64,000 nt of DNA, taken from Phallus indusiatus. Taxonomy: Eukaryota > Basidiomycota > Agaricomycetes > Phallales > Phallaceae. A model generated the notes under the pieces. It was not told the origin of the DNA, ran no database searches, and saw only the letters and a list, made by a program, of their open reading frames with translations. The translations under genes were made by a program, and so were the position numbers. How positions within the stretch are numbered: position 1 is the stretch's first letter; the number at the start of each line of letters is the position of its first letter. Shown here piece by piece: positions 36,451-49,401 of the stretch. The DNA lies in contig JAQFWX010000008.1 of NCBI GenBank assembly GCA_027605045.1, positions 1,240,001 through 1,304,000 on the forward strand, written 5' to 3'.

Positions 36451-38035
36451 GCCTTTCACACCCCTTAACATTCAGAAACACCAGATAGTCTTATACGAGT
36501 AACAATAAGTAATGGCAATGGCAAGGTCAGTGGGAGCCAACTGTTCCATTATGTGGAAGAGATAAGCAAACATTGCGCAAGGTAACAAGACCGCTCAACT
36601 ATTCCAAATAAGGTAGTTTGGCCGTTCCCTACTAGGTTGCTTGCATCCCGCCTTTGTGTTCAAGCTTCTGCTAGCAGCCGCACTTCCACCTCTCGTACGA
36701 CACATACCATGAGAAATCGATCTAGTCCGAGGAGCATCAGGTTCTCAAACTCGTCTTGTGATATGAACATGGTCCACCAAAACGGCCAGCGACAAAACGA
36801 ACGTCCTTATCGATATCCCCAACAATATAAAGACGATGGTCACGATCAGCGCCTAACCGCATCAAGGACTGAGGCATAGCCAATGTAGTCTTGGTGCATT
36901 TCGCATCCGACAAAATGGACAAGATGGTCTTGTGTATCCGCATGGAGTAGGCTGGATAAGCCGGAGCTGAAAACGAGACTGACTGAAACACGTTGATGAA
37001 AGCGACCCTTCTCTGTACAGCGGTTCAATCGTCGGGATGGACCTATGATCATAGCATGCATTGGCTACAATTTCAATTAACGTTTCTTAGAACTTCTAAA
37101 CTATGATCAGTTCTAACTGCTCTGCTTCACTCCAAAAGGCTCGTCACATCCTCGGTCGTTCAGATCTTTCTCCCCGGAAACAGCACCCAGGACTGGATGG
37201 ACTCCATTCATCCAAATTTTCCTGCTACACTTGCAGGACCCTTCAATCACATTTTCGATAGTGACGATAACGGACAACCCGCTCTTTCGAGTGCCACGTT
37301 GAGTTGCACTTCAGGTTTAAACATCTATGTGGCAACCTCGTCTACAATTCAACGTACCACAGTTACTAACCAAATCCCAAGATTCCTTTCATTATTCATT
37401 ACACTTGAATAAGGTAGGCAAACAGAATGGACCGACAGTGCTGGCGTTTGGTGTTTGAACACATGACGGAAGGCCATAATCGAACGTTATATGTGCATAA
37501 TGCCTTCGTTAACCCTGATACTTGTAGTGCCTGTGTGAGCAAAATAACATGGGCTGTTTCAACTCGCAGGAGTCTCTTATTATGTGTTTGCACGGCTGTA
37601 AGCAATGGCTGGATATTCCAGATTCGTGAAATCAGGCGCGAGGCGAATTCGGGCATTCAGTTCGATGAGGGAGAGCATACGCATCTGCATTCGTGCAAGA
37701 ACGTGAACGGGATTTCAATTTTGTTGATCAATGCAGCGCGCATTTTGAATATCAGGTCTCGGACGATCCAAAAGGCGTTCAGGCTAGGATGGTGGCGTGG
37801 GCTGATTGGCAGACTTCTTTGTCTAAGGTTCAAGGTTCACGACGACGGTGGGACCACGGGCTATAAAATATTCCTCCTACATTGATTTAATTGACAAGAT
37901 AAAACATACATGTACTGAGACAAAATTGAAAGGGAGATTATTCCGGGTAAGAAGAAAAACCAAATTCAAACTAATTGTGAATATGACTCCAGTGATTGTA
38001 AACATCTCGTAAAATCTGATGGTAGAGGAAAAATG
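36451..38035. other. Block-4-specific insert and unrecognised conserved segment
   Basis: 36466-37130 has no counterpart in the other blocks. Its best frame is on the minus strand (CTKTTLAMPQSLMRLGADRDH, IYIVGDIDKDVRFVAGRFGG, about 36750-36910), which looks like a fragment of a real protein that I could not name. From about 37140 the sequence follows block 2 (16180 onward). A plus-strand frame at 37427-37885 (GHNRTLYVHNAFVNPD) is open but unrecognised. Confidence 0.45.
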
Positions 38036-40926
38036 TTACATAGTTTCATGAGTCTCGACTGATTTACACTCTGCTTCATCGCTCGTTCCGTCCTCTACTT
38101 CAACATCCTCCACTTCATCCTTTGTTGTATAATAAGATTCGGAGTTATCAGAACCCTTGATCAGAAACTTCGCGAAAAGTGAGAAATTAAGGCAGCAATT
38201 ATGACTCAAGTAAGCTCACTGTCAAAAACATCGTCTGATTCAGGTTGAATAGGACATATTAAAGGAAGACCTAAGATACGAGCAGCTTCATCGCTGTTTG
38301 TATCGATGCCCAACACAGCTTGAGCATGCTGGATATACTCAAAACCTCCAGTATCAATAGTGAGCACACGGAGGGTTCGACGAATTTGAACCTTGAATGA
38401 ATTTGAGTCGAAACCGAGGGTTTCCATATCAGAACAATATAGTCTCTCGGACCCCAAAGGATCAAGAGACCACCATGTATCCAGTGTTTCATCGTGTACC
38501 GCCGGTTTTGAAATAAAGAAGTATAAATCCTCATACCCAGAAGTTCCAACCGAACACCTAAGTCTGGAAGGAATTTGGATGTGCCATGAGAATCCAATAA
38601 CTAATACAATGACCGTATGTTTGAATAAAATCATCTATAATGACATGACAGTGGTGAAATTGGCGTACCAAGGCAAACCTTACGAGCGCAAACCTCACAA
38701 GACTTGTGCAATCCATCGGTTCTTGCAAGTAAGTAGCCAATTTGACTGGCATATGCACGAGTCAATCGTCCATAATCCGAAAAAAAAACATCGCATTCAA
38801 CCACCACTGTCTGGAGATTGTTGCTAGCCGAAATGCCCGTTGTATCTGCAGGAACGCGAATCCTGAAAACATTCAAGTGTGATTCAGTGCTGCTACATGA
38901 TGGGAAATGTGCTATACCTGAAATGTTCACCACAATCTTCGATACCCAATTTTGTATGCAGTATATCATCACGAATAAACCAGGCCAATGATGATGGTTC
39001 TTCCCATGGAATAAACCCTAACATAGTTGCATTCGAAGCGTCAAGCGTAGTGTTGTGTATACCGACTAATAAAATGTCACCGGTGTAGATAGAGTACGCT
39101 GGTGCAGAGACATCCCTCCATATAAGGACATCTATGGCACCATAGAAATCCCATAAGAAAGAGGGGTTCGGAGAAACATTCGACCTTGGGGACAAACGCA
39201 GTATGTCTACTCTTTTCATAATCTTGGTCGACTGCTCTCCAGACACAGCGCCAATGCGCACCCTCTGCCACTGAGTAGCAGGAACGGCTTGTATAATATT
39301 CGGCGACCATTCCTGATTTTGAAGAATGAATTCACAATAATAATTTTTCATGCATTTGAGGATGAGAAAAATGAACTAACAAATACGAGAAGCCCGCGTC
39401 CGTCTAGAACATTCACATAAAGAGAGGCATGATATCCATCCTCACGGTCTTTGAAACCGATAAAATCATGAGAGAATTGCAGATCCCACCAAGATATAAT
39501 GGCATGGTGAGATATACCCTTTGCCACGTAGTCACGGCCTTCCTGTAAGCAGAAGGCAAACGGTGAGATACAAACAATTAGCGGAATTGTGGTCGGTTCT
39601 CACACAAAAAGACGACATCTGAGATGTATTTGAGGAAGAAATTTCATCAGATATTGTGGCAGCTCACTGCATAGCGCAAATCCATGTACCGGCCTAATAC
39701 ATCGCTGAATCTTGGATTGAATTGTTCAAATGGAATACACCACGCTATATACATAAATCGTAAGTTTTGATTTTCATTTCGTAAAGTGATATAAACAAAC
39801 GGTTGTGAAAGACAAGGCCGAGGCTTTCTTTTGACTTCATTATGCCGAATAGCTGCAACACATTTCGATGTCTTGCATGAAGAATGAGCTACCGTTGATA
39901 ACCATTTCACAAGAGACGAGTGTATTACCGATATCGCGAATACCATTCCTTTTCTTTTTCAAATTTCTGTCGAAAGTATAAGAATATAGCGAAAAAATAG
40001 CTGCATTTTTGTGTGACGCACGGAAATAGCATCACGACCTTTGTAGACACGAACCATCCGTGTCTGACTCTCTTGCTTCCATCGGACTTTCCAGTGTTCG
40101 ACTTGTCCATTCGAGATATTCTTTAGCACGTTTAGATCGCCCAATCTGATTTTTTCGAACTGGCCACTTTCAGGAGACTTCACAACGCAAACGAGCAATC
40201 CGACTTACATCAGAGTCCATCTCGTCTGTGTTGCTGCCCATTTGGAGACGTATCACACCCCTGAACTTGATATGGGACCAGAATGAAACCAAGGTCTGCG
40301 TCAAAATATATTCGTGCGCACCACAAGATTATCCCGAAACTCTTCTATCTGACTTTGATATCGTGCCAATGAATTTTTTTCACGGTCAGCTGCGAAATAT
40401 CTCCGAAGGAGCTTCAATTTATATTGTTTATTGAAGGACTCAAGATCGTTTGAGATGTCTTGTAAGCATCTGTTTAAGTGGATTCAGACTGGTAAGTATC
40501 TTATATGAGCAGAACTGCACACCTTTCAAAGTCTTTACAATCTTTCTTAAAGCTGTTGAATGAATTTGACGCGGCTTCATAACCCTTTTCAGTTTCGTCA
40601 TGAAGCATTTGGAGAATAGTTGTGACTTTGATTGTCAGAGTCTTATAACCATCTTGGTTTTGTTTCATTTGCTTATTTTCTATCAGTACTCACGGGTCGA
40701 GATCTAATGACTGACTCACTTGGACAGGTTTTAGCAGAACCTTGACTAGCTCCGCTGCACCTTTTAGATATGGGAATGGTAGGACACCCCCTACCGCACT
40801 AGCTAATTCAGCAGCCCGGAATGCGTTAGATACCCAGTTGGTTTCGCTCTGCATAACAGATACTGCGGTCGAAACTGATGGCTCGTGTTCGATCTGAGGG
40901 ATAGGAGACCTCTTCTGAAAAACCAT
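38036..40926 (-). CDS. Kinase-like protein, copy 5
   Basis: Start MVFQKRSPIPQIEHE at 40926, stop at 38036 (ending HETM). The second exon is more diverged than in other copies: the matching bases around 40500-40680 show changes such as EETKKN to DETEKG-like. The kinase-like KIRLGDLNVLKN, VRVYKGRDA and NQEWSPNIIQAVPATQ (about 39310) are present, as is the YWSLDPLGSERL motif. Several substitutions and a small deletion near 38760 (DYGRLTRAYASQ) make it the most diverged complete copy. Function unknown; no catalytic HRD/DFG seen. Confidence 0.55.
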
Positions 40927-42969
40927 AGCTGGAGATGGATTGTGAGTATGGGGTGAGTCGATTCGTGTTGATTATTTATGTGTCAAACGTGCGCTTGTCC
41001 TATGTCTGTAAAGAAGCTTCATGCTTCCTGTGCTGCCTCTGGGAATCGCAGTAAATGCTGACCGAAAGTAACTGCACTGCATCAAATGCGCATGTGCCCG
41101 CGAACTGGACCGCATTTGATTTTCCAACCAAATGGTCAAAGGCTTCTTTGATACCGCATGTGTGGCTGTGAGCACCGTAAGTACAAAGGAGGGACGTGCA
41201 ACGAGAGCGGTCCAGTGACTCCAGTTGGTAGAGACATCGAGTGTCGTGTCCTTCTATAGTATATCCATCAGAAAGCTCACACTTTCAGACCGAACGTATC
41301 AGTATATTCTTCGTGTCAAGCTCGGATGAGACGCCGGAACAGCACGTCCTTTATGGGCGCCAGAATCCATTCAAGTCCTGTTCGTCATTCGTATCATTCC
41401 AGCCCTCGGCACCATAACGCTCAAGCATGACCCACCCTAAATCCGCCAGTCCTCAACCTTTTCATCATTTTAACTTCCTCACGATCAACCTGACGCATCA
41501 ACGTGTCAACTCTCGAATCGACTGTAGACACAATCGACATACCCGAGTCAAGCGGACGATTTCCTGCTGAGGCAGTGTCGATATTGCCTATGATGAAATA
41601 ACGTCACTTACGGAGGCACAGCAACAACCGCTGATCATTTCATTCCGGGCTACACCCTTGAGATATGGGAATGGCAGAAGCCCCCCGCTGCATTAGCCGA
41701 TTCAGCGAATTTGTTACTGTATAATACTGTGTTCCTGGGGTTACGAGGTCCTCTACTTGTGTGTGTGAATTGCTACAATGATTATAGAACGAATTGATCC
41801 ATTCATATCGACGTTTTGCAAGCATCAAACACGCGCTAAGCGCGCCTGTCTCGAGGAGTTTTATGCATCGTCTCTGAGAAGGTGGAACAGCAGTCGGTGC
41901 TACACTGTGCTACACAAAAGTGGCTGCATTGCCCGCTTGCGTAGTCTTCCAGCCGCTTTCCGAGTCAATGCAAGATCCTCGCATTATGCAGCTTCTTGGG
42001 TCAGAACGATATTTGGGCAATTATTCGTGAAGAGGTTCGTGACCTCATCGGCCTCATCGCTCAGATGAGATAGTTTTCAAGAAAACCCTCACGAACCCGC
42101 GCATACAATCGTTTCCAACAGTTTGATATCGTCTTCAGTATTTCGCCGTATGACAAGTTTAACAGCCCATTTACCTCATTAACCACACCGCTTTCCTTTC
42201 TTCTCGCCTGGTCTTCCTGTGCAATTCTCGTTTCATTTCGGCTGGTCTTCATTGATCACCTTTACCATTCGTCTTTTTGTCGGTTTTTATTGGTATCCGT
42301 TGGTCTTTCGTTGGCTTCTCGTGTCTCTGATCTCTGTTGGTCTTTCATTGGTCATCGTTGGTCCTCTTTCGTGTTCGTTTCATGAGCACTAGTAGCCTAT
42401 TGGCGTTTCCTGCGCCGTAACACCAACTCGCCAGATTCATTTTCATCCCCGAGCGGTTTTAATTAACTCTTTCTCGATTTCCTTGAAGAAGAGTCTTCTC
42501 TTTTATCAGTACTAATCAACAACGGAAGATCTGTTGGGTAGGGTCACTTTATTTTTCACCATTGTTCGGCATCGTTTGTGAAAGAATAGAAAATTCATCT
42601 CCAGTGCTTGAAATTCCTTAGCGGGGTTCAAGATATTACAGCGTTTACTATTACGCTTTGCGTCCCCGTCCGATTCAACTACAAGATTCGTGAAATGTTT
42701 CTAAATGTACTGGCTTTGGGACGACGTTCCCAGTTCCCCGGCACCAACCCCAAAAATGAGTCCATCCGTCTCTGCATTGTCGCCTCCGTTCCTTTAACTG
42801 ACAAAGGTCTCTTAGTCGTCCAACCCACTCGTAGAGAAAGAGGTGACGCGCGTAATAGCACGATAGAAAGTAATGTCCTTTTAACAAAGAAAAACGATAT
42901 GACCATAATCGTAATCGTAATGTTTATTGATGATACAGACTGTATTGTTGGAAAAATACAATATATAAA
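40927..42969. other. Unrecognised spacer of block 5
   Basis: Counterpart of 10544-12484 and 19918-21973, including the TTGGTCTTTC low-complexity run (about 42230-42370). ORF 42608-43132 plus is open, but its frame is not kept in the other blocks. Confidence 0.45.
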
Positions 42970-45196
42970 TTACGTATTTCTACTAGTCTTCTTCTTACTC
43001 TTCGCAATATTCTCGCTCTCACGAATCTCTAAAGATCCACCAGCCGCCTACTGCAACACCCTACTATTACTCTTTCCGTCGCCATTATCTCTAGCAGCGA
43101 CAGTAGAAATCCTTTCCTTCACATCCAAATAAATCATCACATTCCGCACCTGCTCCTCCAGGTCACCAACTCTCATCTCAGTCTTCTTCCTCTCTACCTC
43201 AGCAATCTCCGCTTTCTGCTTTACCTTCTCCAAATTCTTCCTTCAACTCCCTCTCCAATCTTCTCGCAACTTCCCCAAACTTCTCATACCGCTTCTCGAT
43301 CCTCATTTTTCTCGCGCGCATGCCATCCTACAACCTGCTCTTCCTCTTCCTTCTTCAGCCGATTGATCAACTCCTTCTCAAGTACATTAATCTGATCCCG
43401 TGCGGAACTAAGCATGTTCTCCAAACGGCTCTTTTCGCTGCTCATAATAATCCCGCTGCGAATCCAACTACGGCGTGAGCAGGTACGAGTACTAGTGCTC
43501 AATTCCAATCGCTTCCATCTTCTCCGCGTGCATCGAATCAACAGACGTGGGACCTAACCTCGATCCATCCGCATCACTCCCGATCGTGTTTGACACGGTA
43601 AAAGCAGAAAGTAACTCGACAAGTTTCCCGTCCGTCTTATTTCGAATGAACCGATGCACATACCCATCACCCGCGTAATCCCAACCTCGGCGTTCACTGT
43701 GTTTCAAGCTCGAGGGAGTACAAATGCATTGGCATCGTCAGCTCGTAGTGCACGTGTGCTTGAGCTCGATTGTGTCGTCCACAGCCCGTGTTCCCGCATA
43801 TCAGATAAATCCAGAGATTAGACGTCGAAGAACAGTCAAAGCGGACGGATAGAGAAGGTCCATTTTGCGAGTCGGTACCGGTGGTGGATGTCGGTTAGAC
43901 TGTGATGTTGTGCTGTTGTTGTGCCATGCACCGGAAGACGTGTTTGAGAATACTGGCACACTGGTCATTTGTAGGCCAATATGGAAACTTGGGTTGGCAG
44001 ATCGGGGAAGGGGTGAGATATGTGTGACCTGGTCTCTCCTCACTTGGTTAAACACATACAATGAAAAGTATGCGAACATGATAACCTTACAAGTAACGGA
44101 CGTGTCGTTCGTTCAAGACAAACTGGACAAGTGATGAGCTTCATGTAAATTGCTCTGAGCAGTGGCAAGACGGGATATAGCGAGAGATGTGGCATCGTTT
44201 GATTCGATTTCGATGGATTTCATGTATGTGACATATCTCACTGGGCTTTGAAAGCGCACATAAGTGTTTTGAACTCGTTAAACTGAATTGTTTATGTATG
44301 GACACACATACCTCTAAGATCTAAGACGTTGAATGGACGGCCCATTGTATTCTTGTGAAAAGAGCACGGCGTCGTCCCTAGATCTGAACTTTATCGACAC
44401 TATTGAGCGATTTGGCGACGAACCGCTAAAAACGGGCCAAATTGTTAGTTATAAGAAAAGGGAGTTGGATGAGTTGTGAATTCAGAATCACCGAATCATC
44501 CTCAAATGCGCCACACTTTCCGAAGCAGGTGGATCAAAAGTCATAAAATCAACAGGAGTCATATATGACGCAAAAACAGCAAGAATCGTTTCATCATTTA
44601 AATCTTCCACTTTGACGACGGCATCCAATTTCGGTGGGGTTTCGAATTCATTTGTAAGAGAAGAGTAGATATTCTTATGTTCTTCCTCCTCTCCTTCTCT
44701 TCGGTCATGATCGTTGACAAAAGTCGGAATATTTTGATTATAATTGTGAGTGTGTCGGTATGTGTTCAACGCTTTCGGACCAGGATATGCGTTCTGGAGG
44801 GTTAATGACCCGGATTTATCTGCGTTTCTTACAACAGATTTTACTCTTCTCTATAGATAATAGCTTGAGAACCTCTAAGAATAAAGAATAAAAGTTAATA
44901 TTTTAGAAGCTTACGCTGAAGCTTAGAACAGAAGCCTGAGTACTGTGTGTTCTCCTGTTCCGTTCTTAAATCAGACTCCTCGATGCTAGGCTCAGGCTCT
45001 TCCGAATCCAGCCAATCGACAACAAAACCTCCCATCGTTTGTCCTCTTTCCTTCGTTGTTGAGATTGGTATAATAATGAGTATGCGAGGATGGTTTTTCA
45101 AATAGATCTCTGGGCCAATAAGGACTCGGAGAAGTAGTATTATGTGTGGTGTACGTAGCCTTTGGTCAATCGGAATCGAAGGCTATAATTGTTCAT
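42970..45196 (-). pseudogene. BRAP2/ETP1-like protein, degenerate copy 5
   Basis: Start MNNYSLRFRLTKGYV at 45196, tail end at 42970. The N-terminal exon at 44769-44488 reads PPKLDAVVKVEDLNDETILAV and YMTPVDFM, the fold preceding FRSRD.A.LFSQEYNG (about 44390-44350). The RING start is destroyed. QVTHISPLP and FHIGLQM follow at about 44030-43970. [20 protein letters not shown] (about 43690) and the coiled coil (43541-43048) are preserved. Frameshifts and stops disrupt it. Its head-to-head neighbour is the ARP9-like copy 5. Confidence 0.65.
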
Positions 45197-46738
45197 GACA
45201 TCTTAGGACGATAATACGGATAAAAGAGAAAGTCCTGACTGTATTTGTCGTTCAAGGTCGTTTGGGTGGTGCTGGTGAACGGATCGTCCTCGATGGCGCA
45301 AAGCGGCAGGCCGAAGTCACCATTAAGTAGTGAGTAGCAGAGAAACAATCGATATAGCCAATATATGGACATGTGTGCATATGAACGCGTCTATTTGCCT
45401 TGTGGCTTTCTCCGCGTTCCACCAATCGTATCTATACCGTACTCTTTTTTTCCCTTTCCCCTGCGCTTAAGACAGAGAGATAACAAGATGTGCCAGCACG
45501 CGTTGGACTACGCAAGACACCCTTAACGTCCAAGGTGGAAAATGAAGCCGAAATAACAAAAAACAATCAACAAATGAAAAGAAGACTATGACAAATCTGA
45601 ATTAGCTGACAAATTAATTACGTAAATATTAACGTAAGCAGGGGGCGCGTGGGGGTGCGAGGCAAAGCCGAGCTGTGTCCCAATCGTGAGGTGCAGCCGA
45701 GCATCCAATCCAAGCTCTGTCAGCCAATTGCGAGGCGCAGCCGAGCCACCGGTCAGTCTGACTCTGAATCAGTCAGAAAAAGCGCCAGTTAAATGCCTCC
45801 GCAGAACTCCAGGCCTTTCCGGCCCTCCAGTAATTAGTTAGAGATAAACTGAGAGTCTGTAAGATCCACTAAGTTCACTGAATAAACCTCTGAGCCACAG
45901 GAATATATCTGAGAATAAAATAAAATTAAATTAATATGATCAACAATTCGAATTTCGAACTGATCAGAAATAGTTGTAGTCAGAAGATAGATATCTCTAA
46001 AAATTCATCATGAAGGCATAAACATCCATTTATAAGTTCGAAAAAAATGATTTTGTGAGAACTAAGAATAATTAACATGTGCTATCTTTTGACAGGAACA
46101 GAAAATTATGGGAGGCCATTGTAACTGTAAATACTGTTCAAAACAATTTCTGAAGATAATCTAAAGAGACTATCAGGAATGGTATTCTTGAATAAATCTG
46201 ATAAAAGTCTAGGATTGTATGGAAATACATTACCGGAGCATAGAAGTCCAAAGTACAGGGATAAGGAGCCTATATGCTGTCCCCACTGCTTCCCAAGGCT
46301 ACTCACTCAATCCCTCACAGTTATAAAATCATATAGAGATAGGCTGTACATTATAAAATAAAATAAACATGTCTTAATGTATAAATTTAAACCAAAATTT
46401 GCATTTAAGAGCTAAATAATCAACAGAAAGATGTCAAATTCATAATGATTCATTGTGTATTTCAACATTTGTGAGATGATAGGTAAAATGGAAAGTTAAT
46501 ATCAGATTGTTTTTCAAGTTGTCTTTCTTGATGTCAGTGAAATAAAAAGTGAAACAACTCCGGATGCATTTTATTTTCAGCACAAAACAACATTCTTTGC
46601 ACTGCTCATTTCACACCTCATCTACTACCAGTCAGACACGAATTTTAGAGGAGAATTTTTGTTAAAATAATTTATCTGATAAAATCTCCAAATAAAATGG
46701 AATATCATAAAACAATAATTCTATGCCAGACAAGCAGT

Positions 46739-46872
46739 GAGGCGCCATTCAGAGTTAAGACATTTATGTTAGAAGTGGTCAATCTGTTCATTGCCTGTTT
46801 TCTATCTATTTCAGTTTGTTGGGAGAAATGCCACTTCTAACATAATTGTCTTAAAAGTTAACTCTGCACCTC
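46739..46872. repeat. Imperfect inverted repeat inside Helitron copy 1
   Basis: Arms about 46739-46778 and 46831-46872 share CAGAGTTAAGAC..TTATGTTAGAAGTGG against its complement. It can form a hairpin with a 50-nt loop. It recurs in the inverted Helitron copy at about 50210-50345. Confidence 0.7.
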
Positions 46873-47030
46873 ATTGACCAATCATTCAAATTTCAAGGAG
46901 AATTAAATGTAATTTTTCTTTGGAACATTGATGTTTCAAAATGAGCAGAAAAATAGAGTTTTGAATGACCCAACAGTTAATTCACATAAAAAGGGAAATT
47001 AGAGAATATCATCAGTAGTAATGTTCACAA

Positions 47031-47191
47031 GTCACAAAAATCAAAAGTGGTTTACATTGATTTATAAATGAGTCAAGGGGCTAACTTCATATTTATCGGT
47101 TAATAAAGAATTGTAAACCGATAAAATGTGAAGTTAGCCCCTTGACTCATTTATGTATAAATCAATGTAAACCACTTTCGATTTTTGTGAC
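47031..47191. repeat. Long near-perfect hairpin inside Helitron copy 1
   Basis: About 70-bp arms (47031-47101 and about 47115-47191), starting GTCACAAAAATC and ending GATTTTTGTGAC, around a short AT-rich loop. Could be a MITE captured by the Helitron or its own internal palindrome. The same structure is in the other copy at about 49935-50097. Confidence 0.75.
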
Positions 47192-47457
47192 AAAATCAGA
47201 TCTTTTGACATAGAATATGACTTATTTTATTAGTTTAGCTATTGAGAAAATAGCTTATTTCTGTAAACAAGTACAACTAAGTTCAAGTTGTCACAAAACA
47301 GGAAATATATCTAAATTTTTAAAAGTACTGAGTCAAACCGGAGTTAACTCAGCTTGGTATTCTCTCAATGGCAAATTTAGAAAGATTAAATTTATATTTT
47401 ATTCATTCAAACAAATAATTCTTAAATTCACGGATTCTGATTCAGCCTGTAACACGG

Positions 47458-47473
47458 GCGCGGCTTGCCGCGC
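47458..47473 (+). terminator. Helitron 3' subterminal hairpin
   Basis: GCGCGGC-TT-GCCGCGC, a perfect 7-bp stem with 2-nt loop, 12 nt upstream of the CTAG end. In Helitrons this hairpin is thought to act as the rolling-circle transposition stop signal. Confidence 0.85.
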
Positions 47474-49041
47474 AGTCAAACCTAGTACTAATACTAATGG
47501 CGCATCACGCAAAGCGTTCAACTTTTAAAGATGATGTTGAGATGACTAATGACTATCAAGGCGAGAGACCGCCCTGTCCTCCACTTCTACGAAAACGGGT
47601 GTTCCCAGTTCCGTCAAACATATCAGCCGTCTTCGTAAATTGTTCAGTCTCGTGCCAAGTGTAGAGGTGTCTGACTATCTCGTTGGACAACAATGAGATA
47701 TATTGGCCGCTGGACAAAGATGATATCCGTTGCTGGCCTCAGGTTAAAGCACTCTGGTGGGTATTGGCTTGTAGATGCTACCCCCTGATGCTTATATTTC
47801 TTCCAGGAAATACAATTTGTTCACGTGTCTGGGTCTTCGCTGTAAACAAAACGAATCACCGGTGACATCTTGTGTTCCATGCTGCCCGCGTCCAACACAA
47901 GAATTACTAGCGCAGCTATTCTTCCAACGGTTCAAATGTGGCAGCATTTATGCTTGCAGAACGTCCCCTGGTGCAGATATATTCGACGAATGCTGTGATC
48001 GACATATTTTATTCTAGAACGAATCACCTCTGTCGTGGAGTCTCTAGTCCAGTATCACTATACAACGCGTCTCGACCTCGGTACGAAAGAATTGCGAGAT
48101 TTATTCAACCCATATTCTTCGATCGCACCATAACCTAGTAGTTGCAATTTCCGAAGGAGGGGACATACACAGAAGAACATCTGAATACCCAGCTATCAGA
48201 GCTAACTCGTCGAATCTGGTGAGACGGTCTTATCTTAAAGTTCCATCAGATGGTGAAACCGCGCAATATGAAGAAGGCATAACGGACATCGCAGATTTAT
48301 TAGCTGCCAGTAAAGAAAAAGCCGCTATCGAGGCTGGTACAAAACGCAAACTCAAGCTAAACGAGAACGGGAAAGAGAAATAGCCCAACTCAATCTTATA
48401 CAAGTCGAGTTCAAAGGAAAGACGCTCAGATTGGGACGAGAGCGTCATCGATTTTGCGAACCTTTGTTCGACCCGAGTTTGCTTGAATTCGCTGGATGCA
48501 GTTAAAAAAGATCCAATTGTGAGTTATGATTTTACAGGAAAGAGTCCACGTAATTGAAAATAGTCTTTCACACCCCTATCGCTATCCTGTTTGGAGCAGG
48601 GTGTTTGTTCAGGTGAAATTACGACGGGAGTGAAAGGTATGAAAGAACCTACTTATCTTGTTCCATATTTGTGTCTCTCACTGATCTTGCGCTTTAGGTC
48701 TCGGTCCCGCTCTTCAATCAAGACTGTTTCCCTACCTTCTATTGGAACAAAGCGGTCATCAACACATCCGGATGCTCAACGTACCTGAATATTTTGGCGA
48801 CTATCGTGGCAAAAGTGAAGATCTCGCCGTGCATTTGGGAACAAGCATTGCCGCAAAAGTATGTAATTTGAGTACCATGCTGATTGTATTCTTGATTCCT
48901 CATGTCCTTGATAAGTTATGGGTCACGTTCGATGAACCAGCTAGTAGAAACTTTCTCTTTAAAGCCGTTTATAATTTGATGGGACCTCGTGCCGTCCTTG
49001 AATTTTCTCCTGCTGTATATGAATACGATAGGAAGTATTGA

Positions 49042-49401
49042 ATGTATTTTATCAAGCGGTGTGATAGCTTATAGTAATAAATTGTATGCCGATGATACAA
49101 GCCTTGATGAACCGGTATGGGCCTATTTATATCGATGCGTCTCCTCGGATGTAGGCAAGCTTCACGCGTTTTTCCCCAGCGTATGCTTGTCAAACTTTCT
49201 TTGTATCGCCTTAAGAAGCCTGAATGCAAGTTGGAGCAACATTGCATCCAAAAAAATAAGTGCGATGCTTGCTAGTACTAGGACTCGCCAGTGGTCGCCC
49301 AAGTTCTTCAGCCCGATCTAAAGGCGTAGATCAGCGTGGTTTCTCTCTGAAGCATATGCATAAAGCACATGAATTACTCCACCAGCAAATAGTCCACAGA
49401 T
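49042..49401. other. Unrecognised stretch between ARP9-like copy 5 and the inverted-repeat element
   Basis: Matches block 1 at about 5422-5745. A plus-strand reading in block 1 (MQQASRAFPQRMLVKTLLASPEE, near 5530-5595) suggests a second small downstream gene, not recognised. Confidence 0.4.

Larger units (their letters stand above)
34279..40926. repeat. Duplicon block 4, shortened by deletion of BRAP2
   Basis: Fourth unit, only 6.65 kb. From about 34440 to 35085 it follows block 1 (440-1148). It then jumps to sequence matching block 1 from about 3933, so the whole BRAP2-like copy is missing. The ARP9-like copy keeps the middle part that blocks 2 and 3 lack. A stretch at 36466-37130 has no counterpart in the other blocks. 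Confidence 0.8.
45567..47485 (+). mobile_element. Non-autonomous Helitron, copy 1
   Basis: 1919 bp, starting TC (TCAACAAATG) and ending CTAG, inserted between A (45566) and T (47486) with no target duplication. A perfect 7-bp stem hairpin (GCGCGGC-TT-GCCGCGC, 47458-47473) lies 12 nt before the 3' end. The empty site is kept in block 4 near 35398 (AAAACAATACTAAT). TC start, CTRR end, subterminal hairpin and A/T insertion are the Helitron hallmarks. No RepHel gene is inside, so it depends on a helper. Confidence 0.9.
45400..49041 (+). pseudogene. ARP9-like protein, copy 5, split by a Helitron
   Basis: Longest ARP9 copy once the Helitron (45567-47485) is removed. After it come WPLDKDDIRCWPQVKALW (about 47700-47755), NESPVTSCVPCCPRPTQELL, AFMLAERPLVQIYSTNAVI (about 47945-47998), a GITDIADLLA-like stretch, RHRFCEPLFDPSLLEFAG (about 48450) and VPEYFGDYRGKSEDLAVHLG (about 48780-48840). 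It closes with DEPASRNFLFKAVYNLMG and GPRAVLEFSPAVYEYDRKY, with the stop at 49041. These are the successive actin-fold motifs of fungal ARP9. Exon 1 is missing and there are frameshifts, so it cannot make a normal protein. Confidence 0.7.

Noticed and set aside
42608..43132. 174-codon plus ORF antisense to the BRAP2 tail
   Set aside because: Its frame is broken in the other blocks, while the minus-strand coiled coil is shared.
46106..46361. Short ORFs on both strands inside Helitron copy 1
   Set aside because: They overlap antisense to each other and are not kept in the second Helitron copy; the element appears non-coding.
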